64,000 nucleotides of DNA from Gilvimarinus polysaccharolyticus. GTDB lineage: Bacteria; Pseudomonadota; Gammaproteobacteria; Pseudomonadales; Cellvibrionaceae. The stretch is from the NCBI RefSeq assembly GCF_001187555.1, contig NZ_LFIJ01000001.1, forward strand, positions 176,307 through 240,306, in the 5' to 3' direction. Below are positions 32,339 through 41,048 of the stretch, piece by piece. The first letter of the stretch is position 1; each line of letters starts with the position of its first letter. The notes below the pieces were generated by a model that saw only the letters and a program-made list of their open reading frames with translations, had not been told where the DNA came from and searched no databases. Position numbers and translations under genes: made by a program.

Positions 32339-33088
32339 ATGGCTGTGTATGTCTCTCGCAGCGCCGCTTGGGCGCCGGGTATTGAATCCATTGCCGACTG
32401 GCAGCTGTGGGCTGCCAATCCACAGCTTGTGCAGTCAGATGAGCCTCCTCAGGCGGCAGCCGTGCCGGCTATGACTCGCCGCCGCTTAACTCGTTGGGGG
32501 CGGCAGGCGTTAGAGGTGGCCGAACCATTAGCCGCAGACATCGACGATAACGTCCCCATTATATTTAGCTCTCGTCATGGCGATACCCGCCGTACGCTCA
32601 AGTTGCTACAAACCCTAGCCACAGATGAACCGTTGTCACCTAATAGTTTTAGTTTGTCGGTACATAACTCGGCGCTGGGGCTGTTTACCATCTTAAAAAA
32701 ACTCAAAGCTCCCTCATTGGCGCTGGCGGCAGGGCAGGACACCTTGGCTGCGGCTTGGCTTGAGGCCGAGAGTTGGCTGGCCGATGGTGCCGAGCGAGTT
32801 TTGCTGGTACATACCGACGAACCGCTGGGTGAGTTTTATGCTGATTATGCCGATGTGCATGAAATGCCGGCCGCATTGGCGCTAATGCTAACCTCTCGCC
32901 CAGAGCCTGGTGCGGTGGCTGTCAGCCTTGCCATTCAGGGGCTCGATGATTCTGCCGCTGAGCCCAAGACGACTGAGTCGGCGCTTATGATACGATTTTT
33001 AGCTTGGTGGTATGGGCAGGAGCCGAGCTTAAAAGTGATGACTGATCAACATGTTTGGCACTGGACGCGCGATGTACAATTGGGTTAA
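32339..33088 (+). CDS. Ketosynthase chain length factor of aryl polyene synthesis (ApeC-like)
   Basis: A 249-residue shortened ketosynthase without a catalytic Cys: the position is Gln133 in LAAGQDTLAAAW, and SLSVHNSALGLF is the matching conserved strand. In the E. coli APE system, ApeC pairs with the active ketosynthase ApeO; the ApeO-like gene here is at 45153. It is the first gene of an 18-kb plus-strand operon whose genes mostly overlap or abut. ApeC naming follows the E. coli system from memory. Confidence 0.85.
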   Translation: MAVYVSRSAAWAPGIESIADWQLWAANPQLVQSDEPPQAAAVPAMTRRRLTRWGRQALEVAEPLAADIDDNVPIIFSSRHGDTRRTLKLLQTLATDEPLSPNSFSLSVHNSALGLFTILKKLKAPSLALAAGQDTLAAAWLEAESWLADGAERVLLVHTDEPLGEFYADYADVHEMPAALALMLTSRPEPGAVAVSLAIQGLDDSAAEPKTTESALMIRFLAWWYGQEPSLKVMTDQHVWHWTRDVQLG

Positions 33089-33860
33089 ATACCGCGCCGA
33101 TAGACTCTGGCGTGTCGCCGCCACGGGTTTTTGCTTTAGTGTCTTTTCGTTGGGCGGGTTATTACAGTCATTATTAGTGTTTCCCATTATCTACGCGCTG
33201 CCGGGCAATCGCGAGCATAAGGCCCACCGGATACGGGCTTTACAGCAGCGCACTTTTGCCGGTTTTGTCTGGCTAATGGATGTTTTAGGTGTTGTGCGAG
33301 CAAAATTGCATAATACCGAGCTATTAGCAAAATCGCCGGGCTGTATTGTTATTGCCAACCATTTAACGCTGGTTGATGTGGTTATTTTGTTTGCCCATCT
33401 ACCTCAAGCTAATTGCGTGGTGAAAGGTGAGTTGTGGCGCAACCGCTATCTAAAGGGCGTGATGCGAGCGGCAGGGTTTATCAGCAATGAAAGCGCCGAA
33501 CACCTTTTGCGAGGTTGTCAAAAAGCTTTAAATGCTAATGAGGCGGTACTGATATTTCCAGAGGGCTCGCGTAATTTGCCTGGGCAGGGGCTGTGTTTTA
33601 AGCGTGGTTTTGCCAATGTTGCGGTACGCACAGGAGCTCCCATACTGACAGCGTTTATAACCTGCAACCCTTTGACGTTAACGAAAGGAGAGCCTTGGTA
33701 CCGAATACCTCCAAAGTGCGCTGAGGTTAATGTATATTTTGCCGAAGTTTTACAGCCCGCGACCCTGATTGACGATTTTGAGGATAAACCTCGTGCGGCG
33801 CGTTTGTTAACAAGCTATTTAGAAAATTATTTTGAGGAAGGGTTAAAGCGTTATGGCTGA
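33072..33860 (+). CDS. Lysophospholipid acyltransferase-family protein
   Basis: A PlsC-type acyltransferase of 262 residues from the ATG at 33072 (269 from 33051; neither has a strong ribosome site). Catalytic HX4D is in ANHLTLVDVV, the glycerol-phosphate-site motif FPEGSRN is present, and one N-terminal membrane helix (about 20-42) anchors it. In aryl polyene clusters such enzymes are thought to attach the polyene acid to its lipid or resorcinol-type head group. It overlaps the following ACP gene by 8 nt. Confidence 0.9.
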   Translation: MYNWVKYRADRLWRVAATGFCFSVFSLGGLLQSLLVFPIIYALPGNREHKAHRIRALQQRTFAGFVWLMDVLGVVRAKLHNTELLAKSPGCIVIANHLTLVDVVILFAHLPQANCVVKGELWRNRYLKGVMRAAGFISNESAEHLLRGCQKALNANEAVLIFPEGSRNLPGQGLCFKRGFANVAVRTGAPILTAFITCNPLTLTKGEPWYRIPPKCAEVNVYFAEVLQPATLIDDFEDKPRAARLLTSYLENYFEEGLKRYG

Positions 33861-34110
33861 TATAGCTGAAGAAATTAAGCAAATGATCATCGAGGAGTTG
33901 GAGCTGGAAGATATCAGCGTTGCCGATATCGATACCGATGCCCCGCTGTTTGGCGAGGGTTTAGGGTTGGACTCTATTGATGCGTTGGAGTTAGGTTTGG
34001 CCCTGCAAAAGCGCTTTAATGTAAAAGTGGATGCAAATTCAGAGCAAAACAAAGAGCACTATCGCAGTGTCGCCTCGTTGCGCGATTTTGTTTTGGCGCA
34101 ACAAAGCTAA
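33853..34110 (+). CDS. apeE: Acyl carrier protein (first of two)
   Basis: An 85-residue ACP with phosphopantetheine site Ser41 (GLGLDSIDALELGLAL). It begins inside the end of the acyltransferase gene and is followed 11 nt later by the second ACP. Aryl polyene loci have two ACPs, ApeE and ApeF; the name here is by position and similarity. Confidence 0.92.
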   Translation: MADIAEEIKQMIIEELELEDISVADIDTDAPLFGEGLGLDSIDALELGLALQKRFNVKVDANSEQNKEHYRSVASLRDFVLAQQS

Positions 34111-34121
34111 TAGAGAGTGTC

Positions 34122-34370
34122 ATGACTAAAGACGAAATATATTCAGAACTAAAAAATGTTTTAGTCAAATCTTTTATGGTCGACGAAAGCGCTATTTCGC
34201 TGGACGCCGGTCTGTATACCGATTTGGACTTTGACAGTATTGATGCCATCGACTTGGCGGCCAAAATTCACAGCGTAACCGGTAAGCAGCTAAAGCCCGA
34301 GCAGTTTAAAGAAGTTCGTACCATTGGCGATGCTGTTAATGTTGTCGATGAGCTTATGAGAAACGGTTGA
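34122..34370 (+). CDS. apeF: Acyl carrier protein (second of two)
   Basis: An 82-residue ACP with phosphopantetheine site Ser39 (DLDFDSIDAIDLAAKI). Its surface differs clearly from the preceding ACP, suggesting a division of labour, for example priming versus elongation. The stop overlaps the next start by 4 nt (ATGA). Confidence 0.92.
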   Translation: MTKDEIYSELKNVLVKSFMVDESAISLDAGLYTDLDFDSIDAIDLAAKIHSVTGKQLKPEQFKEVRTIGDAVNVVDELMRNG

Positions 34371-34927
34371 TGCGCTGGTTGGGCCTACTGGCCGCATTGC
34401 TCTTACTGTTATACCCGTTTCTGGTTTACTTTGGTGCCCAGAAACTTGAGCCGCGCTGGCTGGGTGTGATTTTTGCCGGCGTTTATTTGCTTCGCTTGGT
34501 TTTTGTCGTGCGTCATTGGTGGCAGCGCTTACTGTTGCTGGCAGTTATGTCGCTCGGTGCTTTTGTCTTCTGGTGGGTTAACAGTGAGACACTGCTTAAG
34601 CTTGTCCCCGTTTTTATTAACGCAGGTTTGGCGAGCTATTTTGGCTACACATTGTGGTGTCCTCCCAGCGTACCTACCCGCATGGCAACTCTAGAATACC
34701 ACGGTGATCTACCGGCGGTAGTTCGCGGTTACACCGTTGCTGTTACCCGCCTATGGTGTGGTTTTTTTATTGTTAATGGCAGCATTGCCTTGGTCACCGC
34801 ACTGTTTTTTAGCCGTGATGTATGGGCGCTTTACAATGGTTTAATAGCCTACATTGCCATAGGTTTATTGTTTGCGCTCGAGTACGGTTATCGGATATTG
34901 ATTTTTCACAAAAAGCACGCGTTATGA
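34367..34927 (+). CDS. Membrane protein of aryl polyene clusters (COG4648-like)
   Basis: A 186-residue protein with about five membrane helices, running from GLLAALLLLLYPFLVYFG to AYIAIGLLFALEYGYRI. A cytoplasmic loop includes YHGDLPAVVRGYTVAVTRLW. Its usual neighbours are the ACP and ligase genes of aryl polyene loci, as here, but no activity is known. It overlaps the ligase gene by 4 nt. Confidence 0.85.
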   Translation: MMRWLGLLAALLLLLYPFLVYFGAQKLEPRWLGVIFAGVYLLRLVFVVRHWWQRLLLLAVMSLGAFVFWWVNSETLLKLVPVFINAGLASYFGYTLWCPPSVPTRMATLEYHGDLPAVVRGYTVAVTRLWCGFFIVNGSIALVTALFFSRDVWALYNGLIAYIAIGLLFALEYGYRILIFHKKHAL

Positions 34928-36312
34928 GCACCTCGGTTAATTTTAGAGCGGCCGGCTTAGCTGGTGGTTCGCAAACAGTAGCATGGACGCCCCAGGGTGC
35001 AGTCAGTGCCGATGATCTGCGCGCGCGGGTGTTAACTCAAGCGCGCGCATGGAATCAGCTAGATGCTCAAAGCGTGGCTTTATGGTTGCCCGATAGCATC
35101 GAGTTTCTAGTCGCTTTTTTGGCCCTCGCGCTAGCGGGTAAACGTATTGTTTTGCCACATACCCTACAAGCTGGGGCCAGTGTGCAAATGGCTGAGCACT
35201 TTGATGCTTTGGTGGTCGATACGCCGCTGCCGGTGCTTAGTTGCCCACAGTATTCTCCGGCCGAGTTAATCGCGCGTACTAGCAGTGAGCTAGGTCGCAC
35301 CGAGCTAAATGGCGAATATTGTTACGATACGCCAATAGACATTACGCTGTTTACCTCGGGCTCGACAGGTTTGCCCCAGCCGGTGCGTAAAACCTTGCGT
35401 GAGCTTGAGGCCGAAGTGGCGGTGTTGGCGCAGGATTTTCCTAGTGTTGGCACGGCTGCGGTCATTGCTAGCGTATCGCATCATCACATCTATGGGCTGT
35501 TACATGTGCTGTTGTGGCCGCTGGTGCGAGGTGCGGCTTTTGTCACCGAGCCGGCTCAATACCCCGAGGTACTGATCGAGCAATTAGCGCAATATGGTCC
35601 TGCTGTGTGGGTGGCAAGTCCGACACACCTAACACGCATGCCTGACTCTGAATTATTCTCTCAAGCAAATAGACAATTAGTAGAGTTTTTTTCATCGGGC
35701 GGATTACTGACTGAGGCGGCATCGTCAAAGCTCGTCCAAACACTTGGCTTCTCACCCATCGAAGTACTGGGCAGTACCGAAACTGGTGGTGTTGCATGGC
35801 GTAGACAAAACGATTCGCGACGCTGGCGTGCTTTATCGGGTGTTAAATTAACGCAATCGGCGCGCGGTTGCTTGCTGGTCTGCAGTGGCCATTTAGACTT
35901 ACCACATGCGTTTGAAATGGGTGACAAGGTCGGTGCGTTTGACGCTAATGGCTTTGAGCTTTTAGGTCGGGTCGATAGTGTGGTTAAAGTCGAGGGTAAG
36001 CGTCTATCGCTCACTGAGCTGGAGGCGCGACTTAGCGAATCCCCTTGGGTTCAAGAGTGTCGTGCGGCGGTGATTCGAGGTCGGCGCGATGAGGTGGGTA
36101 TTGTGGCCACGTTAACTGCTGCGGGCAGCCAAGAGCTTGAGCGCGCAGGTAAGCATAAAATGAATATTCAGCTGCGACATTTCCTCTCTGATTTTTTTGA
36201 CCGCCCGGTGATACCACGACGTTGGCGCTACCTTGAGCAAATGCCACGCAATGCACAAGGGAAAATATTAATGAGCGAGATTATCGGCTGTTTAGAGGAG
36301 CGCCATTCGTAA
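34924..36312 (+). CDS. apeH: Aryl-acid:ACP ligase (AMP-binding)
   Basis: A 462-residue adenylate-forming enzyme. The start is the ATG at 34924 (MSTSVNFRAAG), which overlaps the previous stop; an in-frame ATG at 34822 lies inside that gene. The P-loop-like motif LFTSGSTGLPQPVRK is visible, then GSTETGGVAWRR, and the C-terminal Lys region PRNAQGKILMSE. It would load the aromatic starter acid, such as coumarate, onto the ACP. The 4-coumarate would come from the ammonia-lyase encoded downstream at 38374. Confidence 0.92.
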   Translation: MSTSVNFRAAGLAGGSQTVAWTPQGAVSADDLRARVLTQARAWNQLDAQSVALWLPDSIEFLVAFLALALAGKRIVLPHTLQAGASVQMAEHFDALVVDTPLPVLSCPQYSPAELIARTSSELGRTELNGEYCYDTPIDITLFTSGSTGLPQPVRKTLRELEAEVAVLAQDFPSVGTAAVIASVSHHHIYGLLHVLLWPLVRGAAFVTEPAQYPEVLIEQLAQYGPAVWVASPTHLTRMPDSELFSQANRQLVEFFSSGGLLTEAASSKLVQTLGFSPIEVLGSTETGGVAWRRQNDSRRWRALSGVKLTQSARGCLLVCSGHLDLPHAFEMGDKVGAFDANGFELLGRVDSVVKVEGKRLSLTELEARLSESPWVQECRAAVIRGRRDEVGIVATLTAAGSQELERAGKHKMNIQLRHFLSDFFDRPVIPRRWRYLEQMPRNAQGKILMSEIIGCLEERHS

Positions 36313-36659
36313 TGCAGCCTCCAGAGCCTATAGTGACTCAGCAAAGTGCTAATCAATTTACTTTAACGCTAGCACTGCAAGCACAAGATCCATATTTTAG
36401 CGGCCACTTCGACGGTTTGCCGGTATTGGCGGGCGTGGTTCAGCTCGGCTGGGTTGTCGCATATGCCGAGCGCCTTTTGGGCCGCCGCTATAAATTCTTG
36501 GGGTTAACGTCCAATAAGTTTTTACAGTTAGTGCGACCACCTGTAACACTGCAATTGAGTGTGCAATACGAGCCCGAGCATCAGCGCTTAAAATTTGCTT
36601 ATAGTCTGCCCAATGGCGTGTGTTCTCGCGGCGCCATCAATGTAGAGGAAATGTCGTGA
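36312..36659 (+). CDS. apeI: Dehydratase subunit of aryl polyene synthesis (ApeI-like)
   Basis: A 115-residue hotdog protein with the active-site motif FSGHFDGLPVLAGVVQLGW (His, then Leu-Pro-Val-Leu-Ala-Gly turn). ApeI forms a heteromeric dehydratase with ApeP (here 46328-46810). It begins at the last base of the ligase stop (TAATG) and overlaps the glycosyltransferase gene by 4 nt (GTGA). Confidence 0.88.
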   Translation: MQPPEPIVTQQSANQFTLTLALQAQDPYFSGHFDGLPVLAGVVQLGWVVAYAERLLGRRYKFLGLTSNKFLQLVRPPVTLQLSVQYEPEHQRLKFAYSLPNGVCSRGAINVEEMS

Positions 36660-37429
36660 GCGAGCTGACTATTAAATGTTGTGCGGTTATTCCCGTGTAC
36701 AATCATGCACATCTGGTAGGTTCTTGTGTCCGTCAGTTACAGGCGCAGGGATTAACCTGTGTGTTAGTCAACGATGGCGGCGATGCGGCCGCGGGTAATA
36801 TTTTGCGGCAGCTGTGTGATGAGACTGGCAGCGAATTGTGTGAGCAATTTCCTAACGGCGGTAAAGGCAGTGCGGTACTGCTTGGTATGCAGCACGCGGC
36901 ACGCTTAGGTTTTACCCACGTGTTACAGATCGATGCCGACGGCCAGCATAACGTGGCCGATGCGCCTAGCTTAATAGCGCTGGCCGCTCAGTATCCGCAG
37001 GCGGTGATCACCGGTGTTCCCGAGTATGACGAATCAGTGCCTAAGCACCGCTACTATAGTCGTTACCTTACCCATGTCTGGGTTTGGATAGAAACCCTGT
37101 CACTGGAGATAAAAGACTCTATGTGTGGGTTTCGAGTGTATCCGCTGGCGCCAACTTTAGCTTTGGCCCGCGATGTGCGCATTGGTGCTCATATGGATTT
37201 TGATATTGAAATTTTAGTACGTTTATCTTGGCGTGGATTAGCGATTGTCTCGCTACCCACTCGGGTTATTTATCCCGAGCACGGAGTTTCAAATTTTAGA
37301 TTATGGCGTGACAACCTAGCCATTATTAAAATGCATACCTGCTTAGTCGCGGGTATGTTGCTACGGCTGCCGATTTTACTGGCTCGGCGTTGTAAAAAAT
37401 CCCCGGAGCGGCCTGATGAGCGAACCTAA
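36656..37429 (+). CDS. Family 2 glycosyltransferase
   Basis: A 257-residue GT2 enzyme. The start is a GTG at 36656 overlapping the ApeI stop; an ATG at 36620 in frame would add 12 residues inside ApeI. GT-A features are CCAVIPVYNHAHLV, the DxD-like IDADGQHN and the acceptor-side SMCGFRVYPL. It overlaps the next acyltransferase gene by 14 nt. In E. coli-type APE loci I recall glycosyltransferase and acyltransferase as one fused protein; here they are separate. Confidence 0.92.
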   Translation: MSELTIKCCAVIPVYNHAHLVGSCVRQLQAQGLTCVLVNDGGDAAAGNILRQLCDETGSELCEQFPNGGKGSAVLLGMQHAARLGFTHVLQIDADGQHNVADAPSLIALAAQYPQAVITGVPEYDESVPKHRYYSRYLTHVWVWIETLSLEIKDSMCGFRVYPLAPTLALARDVRIGAHMDFDIEILVRLSWRGLAIVSLPTRVIYPEHGVSNFRLWRDNLAIIKMHTCLVAGMLLRLPILLARRCKKSPERPDERT

Positions 37430-38384
37430 AGCGCAAGTAGAAGACGGCTGGACCGACGTGCGCGAGCGCGGCAGTTTATGGGCCATGAAAATATTATTTA
37501 CCATATACCGTTGGGGTGGCTGTTATTTGGCGCTGCCTATTGTTTATTGCACAGTATTTTACTTCTTTATCCGTCGCGCTAGTACGCGGCGGCATTCGCG
37601 TTATTATTTACAGCGTGCGACAGGCGCTAAGCCCAGTTTGTGGCTTATTTGGCGTCACCATATGGCATTTGCCCGGGCATTGTTGGATCGTTTGGGGGCT
37701 TGGATGGGACGCATTAATATCGATCAGGTGAGCTTTCCCGATCGTCAGACCATGATCGATTTACAGGCCAAAGGGCGTGGTTGCATCCTGCTCGGCACTC
37801 ATTTTGGTAATTTAGAAATGTGTCGCGCGCTAGAAGAAAATGATAACAAGCTAACCTTGAATGTTATTTTGCATACGGGTAATACCGAAAATTATAACGC
37901 TCTACTGGCGAGTGCAAGTGAGCTGTCTAGTGTGCGTTTAATTCAGGTGGCAGACATTACCCCCGCTACCGCGATTATGCTAAAAAACAAGCTGGATGAT
38001 GGCGAATTTTTAATTTTATTGGCTGATCGACTGCCGCCAGGCAATGCACAGCGTTATTATACAGCGCCGTTTTTGGGCACTGAGGCACGTTTTCCTACAG
38101 GGCCTTTTTGGCTGGCGTTAATGTTGGATGCACCGGTATTTTTTATTGCCGGGTACGATACCGGTAATGGCTATAACATTCGAATTGCACCGCTGCGCGA
38201 TGCGGGCCGTGTACCTCGGACCGAGCGCGATGACGTATGCCAAGCGATGCTGACAGATTATATAAAAGAGCTAGAGCCGCTGTGCCAAACTCACCCGTTA
38301 CAATGGTTTAACTTTTTTGATTACTGGGGCGATGAACGCTCCACTGATAACAACTCTAGGAGTGATGTACCCAATGAGCAATAA
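37416..38384 (+). CDS. LpxL/HtrB-like acyltransferase
   Basis: A 322-residue member of the lipid A late-acyltransferase family. It has an N-terminal membrane helix (about 30-52), the catalytic HX4E in GTHFGNLEMCRALEEN, and the later LLADRLPPG and FPTGPFWLAL. It probably esterifies the polyene product with a sugar or lipid head group at the inner membrane. The end overlaps the ammonia-lyase start by 11 nt. Two acyltransferase families (this and 33072) coexist in the operon. Confidence 0.9.
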   Translation: MSEPKAQVEDGWTDVRERGSLWAMKILFTIYRWGGCYLALPIVYCTVFYFFIRRASTRRHSRYYLQRATGAKPSLWLIWRHHMAFARALLDRLGAWMGRINIDQVSFPDRQTMIDLQAKGRGCILLGTHFGNLEMCRALEENDNKLTLNVILHTGNTENYNALLASASELSSVRLIQVADITPATAIMLKNKLDDGEFLILLADRLPPGNAQRYYTAPFLGTEARFPTGPFWLALMLDAPVFFIAGYDTGNGYNIRIAPLRDAGRVPRTERDDVCQAMLTDYIKELEPLCQTHPLQWFNFFDYWGDERSTDNNSRSDVPNEQ

Positions 38385-39921
38385 ACAGTCCGTCGAATTT
38401 GGCGCTCGACACATCACCATCGAAGATATTGTCGCTATTGCCCAAGGCCGCGGCGCGAGCTTAACCGACGATCCCGCTACTCGTGAACGTATTAATGCCA
38501 GCGCGCGTTTTGTACATGATTTGTGGCGCGAAGAAGGTGTCATTTACGGCGTAACCACCGGTTATGGTGATTCTTGCACCGTGTCTATTCCACCGCATTT
38601 AGTCGAAGAGCTACCGCTGCATTTAACGCGCTTTCACGGCTGCGGAATGGGCCGTGAATTCGATCCGACACATGGTCGTGCGATCTTAGCCGCAAGACTG
38701 GCATCCTTGTGCAAAGGTTATTCGGGGGTGCGTGAAGAGCTGCTTGAGCAATTGGTAAGCTACATCAACAAAGGTATTGTGCCGGTTGTGCCCGAAGAGG
38801 GCTCGGTAGGTGCCAGCGGCGATTTAACGCCCTTATCGTATGTTGCTGCTGCCTTAATTGGCGAGCGTGAGGTGTACATTGATGGCACCAAGCGCCCCAC
38901 TGCTGAAGTACTGCGCGAGAATAATTTAACACCCATAAAGCTTATGCCTAAAGAAGGCCTAGCTATTATGAACGGCACCGCAGTAATGACGGCGGTAGCT
39001 TGTTTAGCGTTTGAACGGGCTCAGTATTTAGCCCGCCTAGCGACTCGTGTTACTGCTATGGTGAGTGTGGCGCTAAAAGGCAACACCAATCACTTTGACG
39101 CGCGCTTGTTCGCGGTAAAGCCGCATCCTGGACAAGGGCAAATAGCGGCTTGGATTCATTCTGACTTAAATGCCGCTAAAATCGAGCGTAACTCAGATCG
39201 ACTGCAAGATAGATACTCGGTGCGTTGTGCGCCGCATATTATTGGGGTGCTGCAAGATTCTTTACCGTGGTTGCGTCAGTTTATCGAGATTGAGCTTAAT
39301 AGTGCTAACGATAATCCGATTATTGATGGTGAAGGCGAGCACGTCTTACACGGTGGGCATTTTTATGGCGGCCACATTGCCTTTGCCATGGATTCATTAA
39401 AAGTGGCCGTGGCCAACTTAGCCGACTTAATCGATAGGCAGATGGCACTGCTTATGGATGTGAAATTCAATAATGGCTTGCCGCCTAATTTGTCTGGCGC
39501 TAGTGCCGAGCGGGCGATGATTAACCACGGTTTTAAAGCGGTGCAAATTGGCACCTCTGCGTGGACCGCCGAGGCGTTAAAACATACCATGCCGGCCAGT
39601 GTTTTTTCTCGTTCGACGGAGTGTCACAACCAAGATAAAGTCAGTATGGGCACCATTGCTGCCCGCGATTGTGAGCGTATCTTGGAGCTTACCGAGCAAG
39701 TGGTAGCGGCCGGTGTTTTGGCCGCAACCCAAGCCTTGCACTTGCGTCAACAACAGTCCGACTTTGATCAGGCCGCCATTACCGCGCCGCTAGCGGCCAT
39801 GATGGCCGAGGTGCGCAAAGATTTTGAGATTGTCTCCGAAGATCGACCACTGGAAAGTATTTTGCGTCAAACGGTAGCGGATATACGCGCGCAGCGCTGG
39901 GAGCTGTACCCGAATGAGTGA
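38374..39921 (+). CDS. Aromatic amino acid ammonia-lyase (HAL/PAL/TAL family)
   Basis: A 515-residue MIO enzyme when started at the ATG at 38374 (MSNKQSVEFG), which lies 11 nt after AGGAG; the in-frame ATG at 38317 is inside the upstream gene. The cofactor triad is ASG (147-149) in GSVGASGDLTPLSY and the catalytic Tyr is Tyr58 in IYGVTTGYG. The substrate-selectivity pair (His-Leu in tyrosine lyases, Phe-Leu in PAL, Ser-His in HutH) reads Phe87-His88 in LTRFHGCGMG, so the substrate is not obvious. The cluster context predicts tyrosine to 4-coumarate as pigment starter, as in flexirubin synthesis. Confidence 0.93.
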   Translation: MSNKQSVEFGARHITIEDIVAIAQGRGASLTDDPATRERINASARFVHDLWREEGVIYGVTTGYGDSCTVSIPPHLVEELPLHLTRFHGCGMGREFDPTHGRAILAARLASLCKGYSGVREELLEQLVSYINKGIVPVVPEEGSVGASGDLTPLSYVAAALIGEREVYIDGTKRPTAEVLRENNLTPIKLMPKEGLAIMNGTAVMTAVACLAFERAQYLARLATRVTAMVSVALKGNTNHFDARLFAVKPHPGQGQIAAWIHSDLNAAKIERNSDRLQDRYSVRCAPHIIGVLQDSLPWLRQFIEIELNSANDNPIIDGEGEHVLHGGHFYGGHIAFAMDSLKVAVANLADLIDRQMALLMDVKFNNGLPPNLSGASAERAMINHGFKAVQIGTSAWTAEALKHTMPASVFSRSTECHNQDKVSMGTIAARDCERILELTEQVVAAGVLAATQALHLRQQQSDFDQAAITAPLAAMMAEVRKDFEIVSEDRPLESILRQTVADIRAQRWELYPNE

Positions 39922-40354
39922 TAGCAGCACTTTAGTGCAAGCCAGTGTTGAACTGCGAGTGCCTTTTTATGATGTCGATAGTATGGATATCGTTTGGCAT
40001 GGCCATTATTTAAAGTATTTTGAAGACGCCCGCTGCGCGCTGCTGGATAAAATTGATTACAACTACCAAACCATGCGCGACTCGGGTTATGGCTTTCCGG
40101 TGGTCGATGTCCGGTTAAAGTACGTAAAACCGGCGACGTTTAATCGCATCATTCGGGTCGATGCCACTTTAACGGAATCGGATGTGCGGTTAAAAATTGA
40201 TTACCGCATTGTTGATGTTGCAACCGATACAGTACTCACCAAAGGTTACAGCGTGCAAGTGGCCGTTGCGCTTGACACGGGCGAGATGGGCTTTGCGTTG
40301 CCCGATATTGTAGGTCATAAACTTGAGCGCTATTGGCGCGGGGAGACTCAGTGA
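39914..40354 (+). CDS. 4HBT-type acyl-ACP/CoA thioesterase
   Basis: A 146-residue hotdog thioesterase of the 4-hydroxybenzoyl-CoA type (FYDVDSMDIVWHGHYLKYFEDAR, with Asp in the usual YDVD..MDIVWH motif). It may edit stalled chains or release the polyene acid from the ACP. It overlaps its neighbours at both ends by 4-8 nt. Confidence 0.9.
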   Translation: MSDSSTLVQASVELRVPFYDVDSMDIVWHGHYLKYFEDARCALLDKIDYNYQTMRDSGYGFPVVDVRLKYVKPATFNRIIRVDATLTESDVRLKIDYRIVDVATDTVLTKGYSVQVAVALDTGEMGFALPDIVGHKLERYWRGETQ

Positions 40355-41043
40355 CCATTAGAACTTTAGCTGGCGGTAACGCCGGTATGTCAACTTGTCT
40401 GAAAGCGAATGCCAAGCAGGCGTTAAAAGTTTTGGGTTTATGGCTGTGTGTTTGTTCGAGCATAAGTGTTGCGCAAGGTGTATTTGATTATCCGATTAAG
40501 ACGGGCAGCGCCGAAGCGCAAACGCTAGAGTCTATTGCTGCTGAGCTGCGCCAAAACTTACCGCTCAATGCTGCCGTCGAACAACAAAAGTATTTGGCTG
40601 TTTTACGCGAGCCGATGATCTCTACTGGCGCGCTTAATTTAACCGCTGATGGCGATTTGCATTGGCGTATTGCCGAGCCTTTTGCCGTAAGTTATTCAAT
40701 GACCGCTGGCGAGCTAACGCGAACCATGGATGGGGCTGTCGAGATCATCAGTGCCTCGGCCGAGCCTGCGCTGTATGGTTTTTTTCAGTTGTTTAGCCGT
40801 TTGTTTGAGTTGAGTTTGCAAGAGTTAAACAATTACTTTGCCGTGTATTTGTTGCCGCAAGCCGATACTGATGAGCGCTGGGTGATTGGTCTCACGCCTG
40901 AGGATACCCGGTTAAAAAAAGTTTTAGCGCACATTATTGTACAGGGTAAAGATGGCGCGATTGAGCAAGTCACGCTCACCGAACCCGGCGATGATTACAC
41001 TCTATTGAAGTTTTCCAACATCCCAGCTGACAAGGTTAAATAA
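40351..41043 (+). CDS. LolA-like outer-membrane lipoprotein carrier
   Basis: A 230-residue protein from a GTG at 40351 that overlaps the previous stop (GTGA). A Met at 40387 would also give a signal peptide (KVLGLWLCVCSSISVAQG, cleavage near AQG). The mature part resembles LolA-type half-barrels (LREPMISTGALNLTADGDLHWRIAEP, LKKVLAHIIVQGKDGAIEQVTLTE). In aryl polyene loci such proteins are presumed to ferry the pigment through the periplasm to the outer membrane, upstream of the MMPL exporter gene. Confidence 0.88.
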   Translation: MTIRTLAGGNAGMSTCLKANAKQALKVLGLWLCVCSSISVAQGVFDYPIKTGSAEAQTLESIAAELRQNLPLNAAVEQQKYLAVLREPMISTGALNLTADGDLHWRIAEPFAVSYSMTAGELTRTMDGAVEIISASAEPALYGFFQLFSRLFELSLQELNNYFAVYLLPQADTDERWVIGLTPEDTRLKKVLAHIIVQGKDGAIEQVTLTEPGDDYTLLKFSNIPADKVK

Positions 41044-41048
41044 CTGTT

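Noticed and set aside
38317-38373. Upstream in-frame start of the ammonia-lyase
   Set aside because: It lies inside the acyltransferase gene, lacks a ribosome site, and adds residues not seen in the family; the ATG at 38374 has AGGAG at a good distance.
38374-39921. Histidine utilisation gene hutH
   Set aside because: No hutU, hutI or other histidine catabolism gene is nearby; the gene overlaps pigment genes on both sides and the selectivity pair differs from HutH.
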